DNA of 64,000 nt from UBA1952 sp965200035 (GCA_965200035.1 OZ241334.1:2728001-2792000); one strand, 5' to 3'; shown: positions 26,641 to 37,100, counted from the first letter of the stretch. Notes: a model not told the origin generated them from the letters alone. Made by a program: numbers and translations.

Positions 26641-27837
26641 TCAATCTTTCGCCATTCCATTTTGTCTGAGCAGTTCCAAAAATTCACGCGTAGACGCGTC
26701 AGTCGGCAAAGCAAATTCCTTTATACCAGCTAATGACTCTTGACCCAGTACCGCAGCCCTGCTCAACATGAGTTTTTCGTAACCCTCGATTGCAGATAAT
26801 AGATATCTGTACTCACCGCCGGTGAGGCAACCACACAGATCCAATGCATCGAGCATGGCAGTGTTCACCCCTTCACCGGATGGCGGCATTAAATGTGCGG
26901 CGTCACCGATCAGTGTGATATTTGATTTTGAATCCCATTGCTGATCTAAAGGAAAATAATCTAATGGCCTTACTGTAAATTGTGTGGATGCCTCAAACAG
27001 CTTGAAATAAGCAGGATGCCATCCTTCAAATCTCTCTAGCAGATATTTAACTGCTGCTTCCTTGTTACTAAAATCAAGGCCGCTGGTTGCTGCCCAATGT
27101 TCGGGATAAAGTCCCGGAACATAAAACGTAAATCCCCCATCTCCTCTGGGCTGCACGACGATGGACTTGCCTTCACCGACCGCGTTTAAATTCGCATGGT
27201 CTACCAAAGCGTAAATTTCGGGACATTGTACTTCCGGATGCTCTACCTCACCCTGAATAATCGTTGCGCCTGAATACAGCGCTTTAATATCGGTTACATA
27301 AGGCCGGATACTGGAACGGTAACCGTCCGAGCCTATCACGATATCTGCGGTGGCTTTAGTGCCATTTTTAAATTCCAGTTCCCACTCGCCGTCTATTTGA
27401 TGCATCCCCAAGAACTGGCTATCCCAAATTACGGTGTCATTAGTAAGACTATCGATCAAAATGTTCCTGAGCGCCCCCCGGTCAATTTCAGGGCGAAAAT
27501 GCTTATCTCCAAATCCAGCAGCTGCTGTTTCTGCATGTTCATCAATGAGTATATCCGAATTTTTGTCCAGCATACGATATTTGTCTGCACCCTGCATGTA
27601 ATTAGCCTTGAACGCATCCAATAGCCCCGCAGCTTCGATAACTTTAAGGCCGGAATCATAGTGCAAATCAACTATGGCACCCTGCACGCGCGCATCCTTG
27701 TTGATATCCCGTTCATATACCTTTACATTGACACCTTTGAGTTGCAGCAGCCTGGCCAATGTCAGTCCGCCCGGCCCCCCGCCTATGATGGCCACTTTTT
27801 TATTTTCTAAAAGATTGATTGCTTTTGAAGTTCCCAT
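26641..27837 (-). CDS. TetX-like FAD-dependent monooxygenase
   Basis: A 398-residue group A flavoprotein. The ATG at 27837 is chosen because MGTSKAINLLENKKVAIIGG matches the TetX N-terminus pattern. Motifs: GGGPGGLTLARLLQ (FAD), YERDINKDARVQGAIVDLH, EIDRGALRNILIDSL, NDTVIWD, and GDAAHLMPPSGEGVN. The order and much of the wording follow Bacteroides TetX, which hydroxylates tetracyclines at C11a. Many Bacteroidota carry TetX-like enzymes of unknown substrate, so tetracycline inactivation is only possible. It lies between its likely AraC regulator and the GDSL gene on the minus strand. Confidence 0.85.
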   Translation of the reverse strand: MGTSKAINLLENKKVAIIGGGPGGLTLARLLQLKGVNVKVYERDINKDARVQGAIVDLHYDSGLKVIEAAGLLDAFKANYMQGADKYRMLDKNSDILIDEHAETAAAGFGDKHFRPEIDRGALRNILIDSLTNDTVIWDSQFLGMHQIDGEWELEFKNGTKATADIVIGSDGYRSSIRPYVTDIKALYSGATIIQGEVEHPEVQCPEIYALVDHANLNAVGEGKSIVVQPRGDGGFTFYVPGLYPEHWAATSGLDFSNKEAAVKYLLERFEGWHPAYFKLFEASTQFTVRPLDYFPLDQQWDSKSNITLIGDAAHLMPPSGEGVNTAMLDALDLCGCLTGGEYRYLLSAIEGYEKLMLSRAAVLGQESLAGIKEFALPTDASTREFLELLRQNGMAKD

Positions 27838-27912
27838 ATGGCAAAAATTTAATGATGCAAAGTAACCACTTACGCAGCGGCTAAAAAATGACTGCACCAC
27901 GAATCTATAGCA

Positions 27913-28770
27913 CTAATCGAAGTTTTTCTTGCGAAAGGTCAGGGGCGTTATGCCAACCGTCTTTACAAAAAGGCGGTTAAAATAATTTTGATCCGTGTAG
28001 CCAAGTTCAATTGCGATTTCCTTTACCGACTTATCTGAATGAAAGAGCAGACGCTTTGCCTCCAGGATATTCCGTTGCTGAATATGATAAGATACTGAAT
28101 GCCCGGTAACGGTTCTCACGCACTCATTCAAATAAGGTGTGCTGATATTCAGCCGTCCGGCATATTCAGCAGGACTTTTGATGGCCGCGAAGCTATTTTC
28201 CAAACTTGCTTTAAAGGTAGCTGCTATCACCCCAGACCGGGATGTGTTGTAGGCGGTAGTAGCTGCTCCCAAAAACTGGGAGACAACCAGAGCAACAAGC
28301 GTATTGCAGCTATCCTTCAGGATCGGCTCAAATAATTTTTCATGTTGTCTGTGGGATATTTCTATACAAAGTGAAGCCGCCGCTGCGATTATAGAAAAGG
28401 TTTCTGCTGACAGGGTAAGTGCATTTAACGGAGGCAGGGTTTCCAGTATTTTCAGATATTCCGCATGTAGGTTCTCGTTGGTAATAATCCAGCTGTAGGT
28501 GGTTGCATGATCAAATCCCAAAACCCGGTGGACCTGATGGGGATGTATATAAATGACGGAAGATTCCCCTATATGGTGAGTTTGAAAGTCTACTTCAATC
28601 CGGGTCGTTCCTTTTTCCTGTAAAATGAAGATATGCCCGTTATCCCGGTGTGAGCGCTCGACTTCCTTAACATTTGGCAACCCGTTAAACGATGTCTTGG
28701 CAATATAAATCCCTTCCCTAATCCCCGACGGGAAGGTGTTTTCAGGAATATTTTTGCTTTTGTTTCGCAT
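27913..28770 (-). CDS. AraC-family regulator of the TetX-like module
   Basis: A 285-residue regulator with a cupin-like N-terminal domain (HRDNGHIFILQEKGTTRIEV) and a C-terminal AraC domain (VKEIAIELGYTDQNYFNRLF). It stops 75 bp before the TetX-like start and is probably the first gene of that operon. It resembles the 24738 regulator in size and domain plan, so the two may be paralogues. Confidence 0.9.
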   Translation of the reverse strand: MRNKSKNIPENTFPSGIREGIYIAKTSFNGLPNVKEVERSHRDNGHIFILQEKGTTRIEVDFQTHHIGESSVIYIHPHQVHRVLGFDHATTYSWIITNENLHAEYLKILETLPPLNALTLSAETFSIIAAAASLCIEISHRQHEKLFEPILKDSCNTLVALVVSQFLGAATTAYNTSRSGVIAATFKASLENSFAAIKSPAEYAGRLNISTPYLNECVRTVTGHSVSYHIQQRNILEAKRLLFHSDKSVKEIAIELGYTDQNYFNRLFVKTVGITPLTFRKKNFD

Positions 28771-29427
28771 AGGTATTACGAAGATAGCATTACCTGATTA
28801 TTGCTTTGCAACGAAATGGTTTAAAGATGTTGTTTTTAATGACCTCGCAAGAAGATTTTGCCATTCTTATAGTATTAAAATAGAATCAAACTGGTTTTCT
28901 ATTCACCATATTTGAAAGGTATTTTAACTGCGTAATGGGCAAACATTCTACAATATCATATTGAAATTATTTATTAAAATAAACGTTTCAATATCTAAGC
29001 CAGTGTCTCTTTATTAAAATATCACGACATGCGCCATTCACCGTGATTCTTAAATAAACATAGTGGTTTGGTCTTTTTGAGGTTTTTGGTTGCTTTAAGA
29101 AGTAAAACAATCCGAAGCTTTTTTCCAGCATTTTATAATGAATTAGGGTTAATTAATGTGGAAAGATGTTATTTATAACCCAACCCTTGTAAACACCTTT
29201 CTTACAGTTATTTACAACGATATCAAGACGTCTTTTTTAAATAAAAACACGTCAGAAAAGACGCAAGTAAATTTTGGGTGTTTTTGAAAGATTTGGTTAA
29301 TGATACCAGAAAATGAGGCAATTCTATGCTTAAAACGGCTGTTTTTATAGCTAAAAATTTAGGTTCGATTTTTTCAGGGAGGGCCTAAAATGAAAATAAC
29401 TTGCTGATTTTCAGTAAGTTATTTATC
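28771..29427. other. AT-rich intergenic region with a hairpin
   Basis: No gene is visible in this AT-rich stretch. At 29394-29424 AAATAACTT-x-CTGA pairs with TCAG-x-AAGTTATTT as a long hairpin. On the minus strand it follows the tRNA-end-like start of the right repeat, as a tRNA terminator would. Confidence 0.5.
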
Positions 29428-29640
29428 AGTAGCCCGTAGGGGTGTCGAACGTTACTGCTAACAGTCTCATTCCCAGCGGGAAAATTTTATGATTTTAACT
29501 GGTGCCACGATTTACGCGACCAATTCTATAATACTTAAAATAAGAACCGAATAACATTATCAAAAGCTTTTTGCCTGCGTCCACAATATTTAAATCATGT
29601 TCAAAAACAATACCATTTCCTTGTTACTACAAAAATACAA
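29428..29640. repeat. 213-bp direct repeat, right copy
   Basis: Begins with AGTAGCCCGTAGGGG followed by GTGTCGAAC, closer to a tRNA T-arm than the left copy. Then, 73 bp on, comes the 140-bp block starting GGTGCCACGATTTACGCGAC. It is the partner of 17991-18203 and closes an 11.2-kb segment. Both copies keep a short minus-strand stretch coding GN-x-I-x2-(E/F)EHD-like residues, which could be the end of a lost gene. Confidence 0.75.
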
Positions 29641-29759
29641 AATTGCTCGTTAGTATAAAAGGCTTTTTAACAATTTTAGAAGTGAACCCTGCTATTACAC
29701 AATAAAAGCCAACGGTTAGGTGGCTTTCTTAGTTATTTAAGATTTTTAGATAATCAGTA
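29641..29759. other. Short gap before element genes
   Basis: Nothing beyond AT-rich sequence is seen here. Confidence 0.3.
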
Positions 29760-30044
29760 TTATTTTAGCAGCACTACCAGGCTGCGTATTCCCGGATGAT
29801 AAGAGGGGAAATATCCGATGTATCCAAATGTTATCAGATCTTTCATGCATTTATGATACGTTACAATGCTACCAATGTGGGAACGTTCCATCACCTGCCT
29901 GCGGCTTATATAAACAGCATTTCCACTTTCCTGATCGGCCATTTGGAGTATACCAAACACGATAGCCATATGCCATACTGTAATCCGCCTGTCACCGGCC
30001 ATCATAATCAGATACCGTCTGAATAAGTTCAGGTCAGCCAGCAT
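29760..30044 (-). CDS. Small helix-turn-helix-like protein of conjugative element
   Basis: A 94-residue basic protein. RITVWHMAIVFGILQMAD and ISRRQVMERSHIGSIVTYHK look like a winged-helix replication or transcription factor. It resembles the 30327-30602 protein along its length (a helix, then the SxxTYHxCxxxLxxFGYxxYxP pattern), so the two are paralogues. Its start overlaps the previous gene's end by 11 bp, giving one operon. Such pairs are common in Bacteroidota integrative elements; the function is unproven. Confidence 0.65.
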   Translation of the reverse strand: MLADLNLFRRYLIMMAGDRRITVWHMAIVFGILQMADQESGNAVYISRRQVMERSHIGSIVTYHKCMKDLITFGYIGYFPSYHPGIRSLVVLLK

Positions 30045-30312
30045 ATCCCGTGGATTTAATGGTAAACAATTCTTTTATTTCATGGGCATTGTAATACCAC
30101 GTTCCTTCTATCTTAACAGGTTTCAGTTTTCCGTTGATCCTCAGATTTTGCAGAGTGCCTGGCGATACCTTCAGCATCTTTCTTACCTCACCACTTTTTA
30201 GCCACTCCGGCTTTTCTTCAGGTTGCGCCGCAGACAGAACAATTTTCTTCAAGTCGTCTAATAGCTGCATCCGGAATAGCTGTAAATCTTCCTTTGTCAC
30301 TAGTTCCATCAC
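30034..30312 (-). CDS. Helix-turn-helix (excisionase/MerR-like) protein
   Basis: A 92-residue protein. After an N-terminal helix, EWLKSGEVRKMLKVSPGTLQ followed by NLRINGKLKPVKIEGTWYYN is the standard HTH_17/excisionase-family domain found in Bacteroides mobile elements. It may direct excision or regulate element genes. Overlaps its downstream neighbour by 11 bp. Confidence 0.8.
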   Translation of the reverse strand: MMELVTKEDLQLFRMQLLDDLKKIVLSAAQPEEKPEWLKSGEVRKMLKVSPGTLQNLRINGKLKPVKIEGTWYYNAHEIKELFTIKSTGYAG

Positions 30313-30326
30313 ACACTGATTTTCTG

Positions 30327-30602
30327 TTATAAATTTTTGAGGTACACCTTGTTCTTTTTCCGGTGGTTAAAGCAGGGGACATAGTTCAGATAACCAAACT
30401 CATGCAGCTCCCGGATGCACCGGTGATAGGTAGCCAGGCCTGAAATCTTCGCTGTGCTCATGATCTCATTGCTTCGGAACGTAACAGGCTGATTAGCCCC
30501 CTTGACAGGCATTTGCAATAAAGCACAGTACACGCTAATATGGCTAAGCCCGATCCTGGGATCGTTTCTTATTGTATTGAAAAAAGCATTCAGCCGGTCC
30601 AT
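30327..30602 (-). CDS. Small winged-helix-like protein, paralogue of 29760-30044
   Basis: A 91-residue protein with the pattern LSHISVYCALLQMP, FRSNEIMSTAKISGLATYHR and CIRELHEFGYLNYVPCF. This is the same architecture as the protein two genes downstream. Probably a DNA-binding accessory of the integrated element. No family name assigned. Confidence 0.65.
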   Translation of the reverse strand: MDRLNAFFNTIRNDPRIGLSHISVYCALLQMPVKGANQPVTFRSNEIMSTAKISGLATYHRCIRELHEFGYLNYVPCFNHRKKNKVYLKNL

Positions 30603-30716
30603 CTTTCACCCTTCCTAATTTTGTTTTCATTTAGCATTTGGGAAGAGCGCTGTAAACCGCCCTTCCCCTTTACCGCCAGATTCCGGCTCGCCGGCAACCC
30701 TATTCTGATCTAATAA

Positions 30717-31511
30717 TTAAGAGACTTTTCTGCTTTTCCCGGGCTTCCTGGCCTTCATACCAGTCTCTTCACTTTCATCGCCGGCAGATTCTTTATTCTT
30801 CGCTGCCTGCTTCGTGCTTTTACTTTCAGATTGACCAGCACTTTCCTTCTCATTCTGCCCCTGGCGGATACGCTTCAGGTTGTTATCGTAAACATTGATG
30901 GATTTGAATTGCGTACTGGCCTCGATAAAGTGTTTCTCTTCTTTTCCATCCCGGACAAACGTGACCGATTGCAGGTTCCCTTTTTGCAAGGATTCCAGCA
31001 ACTGCTTTTTCTGCTCTGCGTCGCCCAGCTCTTTAACCGGAAATGCAGCAACTACCTTTTCAAGATCGTAACCATAATTTTCATGGAAATGCTTTTGCTT
31101 AAAGTTGCCGCTCTGTTCTGTTTCCTTGAAATCCAGCTTTACCCAGGCATTGTATTTCTCACCTTCGCGGTTCACCAGATCCTTATTAACCGATCGGCCG
31201 CTCAGCAGGTTGAAGGCTTCCTTCTGGGTAAAGTTGTTCTCCTTACCTATATAGAAGATCTGTTTCAGCGGATCATCCGAATGGCCCTGCTTCAGCTCCA
31301 TATCGTACTTATTGAAAAAATAGTTGCCCTGGTCCGATTGCTTAAAATGCAGGGTTGAGCTGGCTACATCATTTCCGTATTGTTTCTGATGCGACAGCTG
31401 AAACTCTTTGCCCCCTTCCTCCATCTTTGTCTTCAGGTCGGTGTGGAGCTCTGTGCCGAAACCGGTAAACTTTACCTGATCCTGCAGGTATTCATAATTT
31501 TTCTCGTTCAT
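30717..31511 (-). CDS. DUF3945-like conjugative-element protein
   Basis: A 264-residue hydrophilic protein. The core reads FFNKYDMELKQGHSDDPLKQ, NNFTQKEAFNLLSGRSVNKD and YNAWVKLDFKE, the usual wording of DUF3945-like proteins in Bacteroidota conjugative elements. The last 50 residues are a Lys/Ser/Glu-rich tail. Role unknown, possibly DNA-protecting. Confidence 0.7.
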   Translation of the reverse strand: MNEKNYEYLQDQVKFTGFGTELHTDLKTKMEEGGKEFQLSHQKQYGNDVASSTLHFKQSDQGNYFFNKYDMELKQGHSDDPLKQIFYIGKENNFTQKEAFNLLSGRSVNKDLVNREGEKYNAWVKLDFKETEQSGNFKQKHFHENYGYDLEKVVAAFPVKELGDAEQKKQLLESLQKGNLQSVTFVRDGKEEKHFIEASTQFKSINVYDNNLKRIRQGQNEKESAGQSESKSTKQAAKNKESAGDESEETGMKARKPGKSRKVS

Positions 31512-31566
31512 GACTATTTCGTTTTAATAATTAACTGATCGTATTTTTTAGTACTGCCAGACCTTT

Positions 31567-32403
31567 TTAATTGATGATCCGTGCTTTCATGATGGCCTTA
31601 TTATTCAGACGGATGCTCAGGTTACGGCCACCGCCGGCCTCCAGCATATGAACTTCAAAGCGCTTCTTTTCCGGGATGGTGAACTTGGGAACTGCTATTA
31701 CTATGGTCTGGTCCGAATTATTACGGATCAGCCTGGCGTTGCCCAGGATGAACAGCGGCTCAATCTCTATTTCCTGGCTGGCAGTCCGCTTTGACCGTTT
31801 CTTATCGGTGACATAGAAGCGCAGCATCTTAACGTCGTAATTAACCACCGATTTATTTTGCAGGAAGAGCTGCATGTAACAGACATCATCCTGCAGGTAA
31901 ATCCCTTTAACATCGATTGCTATGCCGTCCATCGAATCCCCTGATCCGGAGAAACTGCGCTTTTTTGCAATTACTTTTTCCGCATTCAGCCTGATCTTAT
32001 CGGTTGTCGCGTCTTCAGAAAACACTGCATCCGGTTTAGGCGTTACCTGTGGGTTGGATGCCTTCAGGTTGATGCCGGTAGGAATGAGCGCATAGTTCAG
32101 CACGTAGGAATACAGGCTGCCGTCGCTGGTAATCACGGTCAGGTTAGTCTCGTCAAAGCCAACTTTTGCCGCTTTAAGCTGCAATACATTTTCCACCCCG
32201 ATGGCTTTCTGAATCAGGATGTCCCTGCTTCCCTTATCCACGCTTTTGATCGGGTAAGGAAAGATCAGGTTGGTGGTTTTGTTGTAGGTAATGGTAAGCC
32301 GCGCCGGATTGATCGCGGAATCTTTCGCGTTCTGCGCGAATGTTTTCAGATTGAGGAATAAAAGGAAAATTCCGGTCATCCATAATGCACTTGTCTTTTT
32401 CAT
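31567..32403 (-). CDS. traN: Conjugative transposon protein TraN
   Basis: A 278-residue exported protein with a signal peptide ending near KTFAQ (residue 24). TraN (DUF4138) features include ITYNKTTNLIFPYPIKSVDK, then the domain with VENVLQLKAA and the long C-terminal beta-rich part. TraN is an outer-membrane-associated part of the Bacteroides type mating apparatus. It follows TraM on the same strand with 59 bp between. Confidence 0.88.
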   Translation of the reverse strand: MKKTSALWMTGIFLLFLNLKTFAQNAKDSAINPARLTITYNKTTNLIFPYPIKSVDKGSRDILIQKAIGVENVLQLKAAKVGFDETNLTVITSDGSLYSYVLNYALIPTGINLKASNPQVTPKPDAVFSEDATTDKIRLNAEKVIAKKRSFSGSGDSMDGIAIDVKGIYLQDDVCYMQLFLQNKSVVNYDVKMLRFYVTDKKRSKRTASQEIEIEPLFILGNARLIRNNSDQTIVIAVPKFTIPEKKRFEVHMLEAGGGRNLSIRLNNKAIMKARIIN

Positions 32404-32462
32404 CTTGCTGGAATTTTAAAATTGAATTGATATTTACTGTTGATTGATTACACCTGATTATT

Positions 32463-33315
32463 TTAATTCTGTTGTTTCTGTTTTTCGTCATGCAGCAGTA
32501 CCTGGTAGCCTGCTTTTACCGATACCCGGATCAGCTTAACTTTCTTGCTTAAGAAGCTCTTTGCTGCTTCGATGCCTACACCGGCAGCCTGCATTCCGAT
32601 GGAAGGGTCCAGGGTAGTAAGCCCGATATTCTGCATCCCCTGTTCGGTAGAAGTTTTAGCCACTTCGCGGCTGATAGCGCCCGGTATATAGATGCCATCC
32701 AGACCGTCCATATCATAGACCGATAGCTCAACCGGAAACAGCGAATTACGGTAGCGGATGCTGCTGATCTTGATAGCCAGCCGCTCCCCGTTCAGCGCAG
32801 CGAGGCCATAAATGAACTGGTCATGCGGAATGAGTACCCCGTTGATGAAAATGTCACCCACCAGCCTCAGCTTCACTGTAGATCCGTTAACCAGGGTTTG
32901 TGTTTCATGTACTACTGCCTGGATCGCATTCTGTGAATCAGTACCGGCAGGACTCTGATCGAAGGAATAAAATCCATTGCCGGAAAGAGGTGACTGAGTA
33001 CCGGCTACGCGGTCAAACGTATTGGCCTGTTTATCCAGCGAAGAAACCGGGTCCGCCTTTTTGCCGGTCTCCACTGCAAATACCTGCCCTCTCTTTTTTT
33101 CTGAAGTTTGTCTAAGCTGTTCCTGCACCCTGGCTGGGTTCTGAATATCCATGATCTTTTCCAGCATTCCGTTGAGCTGGGCCATCTCGGGATCGTCCCC
33201 TTTCTGGTTCATGGATTGCATCATCTGCTCCAGCCGGTCAATATCGGCAGACTTCATGCCTGTCGCAACAGGAGAATAGCTACCCGAATTTGTGGTTAAT
33301 ACTTTAGACTGACTA
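32463..33315 (-). pseudogene. traM: TraM, 5'-truncated by IS insertion
   Basis: The frame is open from the IS edge down to the stop at 32463, giving about 283 residues. Native TraM is usually above 400. The remaining part contains the Tra_M C-terminal domain (QAVVHETQTLVNGSTVKLRL, then DIFINGVLIPHDQFIYG and SVYDMDGLDGIYIPGAISRE). An internal ATG at 33257 could start a shorter protein but would lack the membrane anchor. So the mating apparatus gene is broken. Confidence 0.8.
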
Positions 33316-34121
33316 GGTAGTGTTGATAGTTAGGGCATGGTTTGTTTGCGGTGCGCTGTAAAAGTTATGCGCAGATACAGTGTGAGCGATGAAGTATGGG
33401 CGCGTATCGGGCTGCTGTTTCCGGTTCATGGCAATAAGGTAGATAACCGCCTGTTCTTCGATGCAGTCTACTTCGTGGCCAAGAGCGGCATCCCCTGGCG
33501 GGACGTACCTGAACGATTCGGCAAATGGAACTCAGTGTATGCCAGATTCAACCGGCTGTCTAAGGCAGGCTTTTGGGAAAAGGTATTCGAGCTGTCCACG
33601 GACGGCGACCTGAAGCAGCTGCTTATCGATTCGTCTTCGGTAAGGGTGAATCATCAAGGCGCCAATGGTCTTAAAAAAACAAAGCGACGGCAGCCCTGGG
33701 GCGATCCCGTGGGGGACTGACTACTAAGATTCACCTGGCAACCGATGAATACGGACGGGCCAGGAGGATCATCATCGGGCCTGGTCATCAGTCCGACTAT
33801 CGGCAGGCCGGTGCGCTGGTGGCGGGCTTCAGACCCAGGGCGGTGCTGGCTGACAAGGGCTATGATGCAGGCTGGCTGGTCAAAGAACTAAGGGCCGCCG
33901 GCGTGGAAGACATTGTGATTCCATCGCTGTCTACCAGAAAAGTACAAAGGGTGATAGATAAAGAAGTATACAAGCAACGCAACAGGATAGAGCGCTACTT
34001 CAACCGGCTGAAGAACTGGCGAAGGGTGGCCACAAGGTTCGATAAGCTGGCCTTAAACTTTACCTCGCTCGTCTACCTCGCTGCTACCATCATCAACTTT
34101 AAATTAACTCTCAACACGACC
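33316..34121 (+). mobile_element. IS5-family (IS427-group-like) insertion sequence, about 806 bp
   Basis: Terminal inverted repeats begin GGTAGTGTTGATAGTTA on the left and, read inward, GGTCGTGTTGAGAGTTA on the right (15 of 17 match). A TA (or CTAG) duplication flanks both ends (33314-33315 and 34122-34123). It contains a two-frame transposase. On the left lies TraM cut in its 5' part, on the right the last codons of a methylase/helicase gene. Normally several tra genes lie between, so an IS-linked deletion is likely. Confidence 0.85.
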
Positions 34122-34124
34122 TAG
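33367..34124 (+). CDS. IS5-family transposase made by -1 frameshift
   Basis: The first frame (33367-33720) encodes the DUF4096-like N-terminus: SVSDEVWARIGLLFPV, FDAVYFVAKSGIPWRDVPER. It ends in a stop. The second frame reads GRSRGGLTTKIHLATDEYGR through to NRIERYFNRLKNWRR and stops at 34124. The frames join by -1 at a run of seven A (33673-33679), where two AAA codons allow slippage. The Y-(2)-R-(3)-E-(6)-R/K end motif of the DDE domain is present (RNRIERYFNRLK). Stop TAG uses the flanking target bases. Likely an active-type programmed frameshift as in the IS427 group. Confidence 0.85.
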
Positions 34125-37100
34125 ATCCATCCGCATCATGCCTTAAAACCGAACGGTAAGCCGCTTCATCCGCTTTTAGCTTTTCCAGAATAGCCAGATT
34201 GCTTTCCCGGTCGTTATGGGTGCGTTCCAGCTGATAGTTCGATCTGTTAGCCTCCCGGTAATGCGCCGTTTTCAGGCTTTCCATCACCGCGATCTTTTTT
34301 TCAAGCTTCGACTTTTCCAAAAGGGTGGTATCACCCGAAAGGATAGCGATGTACTCCGAAAAGTTCATCCCGCTCTTTTCATCCATCGAGCCTTCGTCAA
34401 TGCTGCGCACGCTCAATTCGCTGTTTTTCATCTGAGCGATGAAGAGCTGCTTATTCTTGAGCAGGTTGAACTTATAGTTATCCAGCGATTGCTCTACCGC
34501 ATAGATATAAGCCGGGATCTTATTGCCATAGAATTCTTTGGCGATCCTGTTGCCCTGCCTTGCCCCCCGCCCGTTGCGCTGCTCCAGCTCGGAGGGCTTC
34601 CAGGGAATATCCAGGTGATGCATCGCTACCATCCGTTCCTGAACATTCAGGCCGGTGCCCGCCTTTTCGGTACTGCCGATCAGGATACGGATATCCCCGC
34701 TGTTCATCCTGCGGAACAGCTCAGGCTTTTTAGCATCTGACCAGTCGTGGATAAAGGTGATCTCGTGTCTTTGGATACCATGCTCAACCACCAGCTTTTC
34801 TTTCAGCGCATCATAGACGTTAAATTCATCGGGCTTCGGAGTTCCGATGTCCGAAAACACGATCTGCGTGCCACGGTGCCGGGTGCTTTCATGATAAACT
34901 TCTGCCACATTCCGGGCGCAGACGCTGATCTTGTTGCCGGGATGATCCTCATATAGCCGGTCACTGACCAGGCGAAGATCCACCGCCATCTTCTTGGCAT
35001 AATTAGTAGCGATAAGCATCTTTGCCTTGTCTTCCGATTCGCTGAGCTTATGCCTGCCGAGCAGGGTGGCATCACCGGTTTTGGCAAAGACCATCAGCTT
35101 TTTGATAAACTCCTGCTGGTCCGGAGTTGGTTTGATGTTGATCAAATGCTCTTCGAGCGCCGGCTTATCCAGGTGGATATGAGCAGCCGTTTTATAATCG
35201 GTAATGTCATTGTAGAACATGGCCAGCTCCGGCACTTTGATAAAATGGCGGAAGCGCTCTTTGGCGATGATCTCATTGGTGACGCTGAACTCAAAATCTG
35301 TTGTCTTTCTGGCATAGACCGCTGCCCAGCCGTCGAAATTCTGAATCCCCTGGCGCTCCATTTCTTTCGGACGCAGGTACTTGAAGATCAGGTACAGCTC
35401 CGTCAGGCTATTGGAAATGGGCGTGCCAGACAGGAAGGTCACGCACTGGTCGGCATCAAACTGTTGCTGCAGGGTGCGGACGGCAAATAGCATATTCAGC
35501 GAGCGCTGACTTCCTTCCGTATTGCCCAGCCCGGCTACCCGGTTATGCCTGGTGGTAAACGTCAGGTTCTTGAACTTATGGCTTTCATCGATAAAGAGAT
35601 GGTCGATGCCCATTGTCCGGAAATCAATGCCGGCATCCTTTTTCGATTCGATCTTCTGCTCTATATCTTTCAGGTTGCTGACCAGGTTCTTTTTCCTGAT
35701 CTCAAGACCTTTGAGCATACTTCTGGAAATACTTCCCCCTAACTGCTCCAACGTCCCTAAGTCACGTTCGACATTATGCAGCTCTTCGGTTAAAATGCTG
35801 CGCTGTATATCCGGCGACTGAGGGATTTTGCCGAACTGGTCATGGGTCAGGATAATGCAGTCCCAGTTATTGTTCTGAATCTCATGGAAGAGGCGCAGTC
35901 TTTTATCCGGTGTAAAGTCATTTTCACCCGGAGCCATGATGCGTGCCTTTGGATACGCTTTCCGGTAGGTATCCCGTATCTGGTTGACGTTGGCTTTAAG
36001 GGCCAGAATAAGGGGCTTATGAACGATGCCCAGCCGTTTCATCTCCTGCGCCGCCACGATCATGGTCAGCGTCTTGCCAAGGCCCACTTCATGGTCGATC
36101 AGGGCTCCACGGTTCTGCACAATGCGCCAGGCAGCATTTTTCTGCGAGCTGTACAGGTCTTCGATGCCCAGCGCCCTACGGTCCAGACCGGGGAAGGTCA
36201 GGTGACTGCCGTCATATTCCCTCAGCCGGTAACAGTTGAAGGTATCGTTATAAGTCGCTTCAATCGTTTTCTTTTCTTCCGTTGGCAGCGATTGCAGCCA
36301 TTCGGAAAAGCCGGTACGGATGCTTTCGATCTTCTGATGCGCCAGCTGGGTAGCTTCATTATCCGGCAGGCGGATGGTCCGTTCGCCCATACTCACCTCG
36401 TAGGTGAAGAAGGGGGTTGTATTTTCCAGCGCATGTTCCAGCAAAGCGGTGCCATACATATTCTTGCCGCTCTTAGGACGGATGGCGTACTCCTGATCTA
36501 TTTTGGCGTTACTGCTTTTTACCTCTGCCTTAAAGGTGTCCAGGGATTTGAAATAGCGGATGGTCGTATCCGTTTCAAACAGGTGAGTAGCATAGCGGCT
36601 GTAATAGTCCGTATCGATCCATCGCTCACCCAGGTTAAAGTCCAGCAGCTCGAAAGGGATGCGTTCCGGCTGCACTTTTTGAATGGCCTCATAGCTGACC
36701 TGTACCTGAAGGTCTGCAGGCTGCCCGCCGGCAATACGTTCTGCGACCTGTAGTTTTTCCACTACGTTGCCCGACAGGTAATCATCGGCTGTTTCCCAGC
36801 TAAGGGTGCCCGGATTATAATAGATATGGCCTTTAAGCTGCTCTATGAGCTCAGGCTCTGCGAACCCTGTAGCTCTACCGATGTACTCCAGATCAACCGC
36901 TCCGGTATCATTAAGACTTCTGGCCAGTGCTTCTACCGGGCTGCCGGTCAGGAATGGCTCATCGGATTTTTTGAGGGAGCCGGTCAGGATATCGGCTTTA
37001 TGGTACTGGTCGCCTTCTCTTCGTTCCAGCGAGGAAAGGATCGTTAAGCCAAAAGCTTCGTCCTCATAGATCAGCTTTTTATTCTGTGCACTGTTCAGTA

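Noticed and set aside
28771..29760. Possible CRISPR or prophage remnant in the AT-rich gap
   Set aside because: No regularly spaced repeats and no phage gene were found; only the direct-repeat copy and one hairpin.
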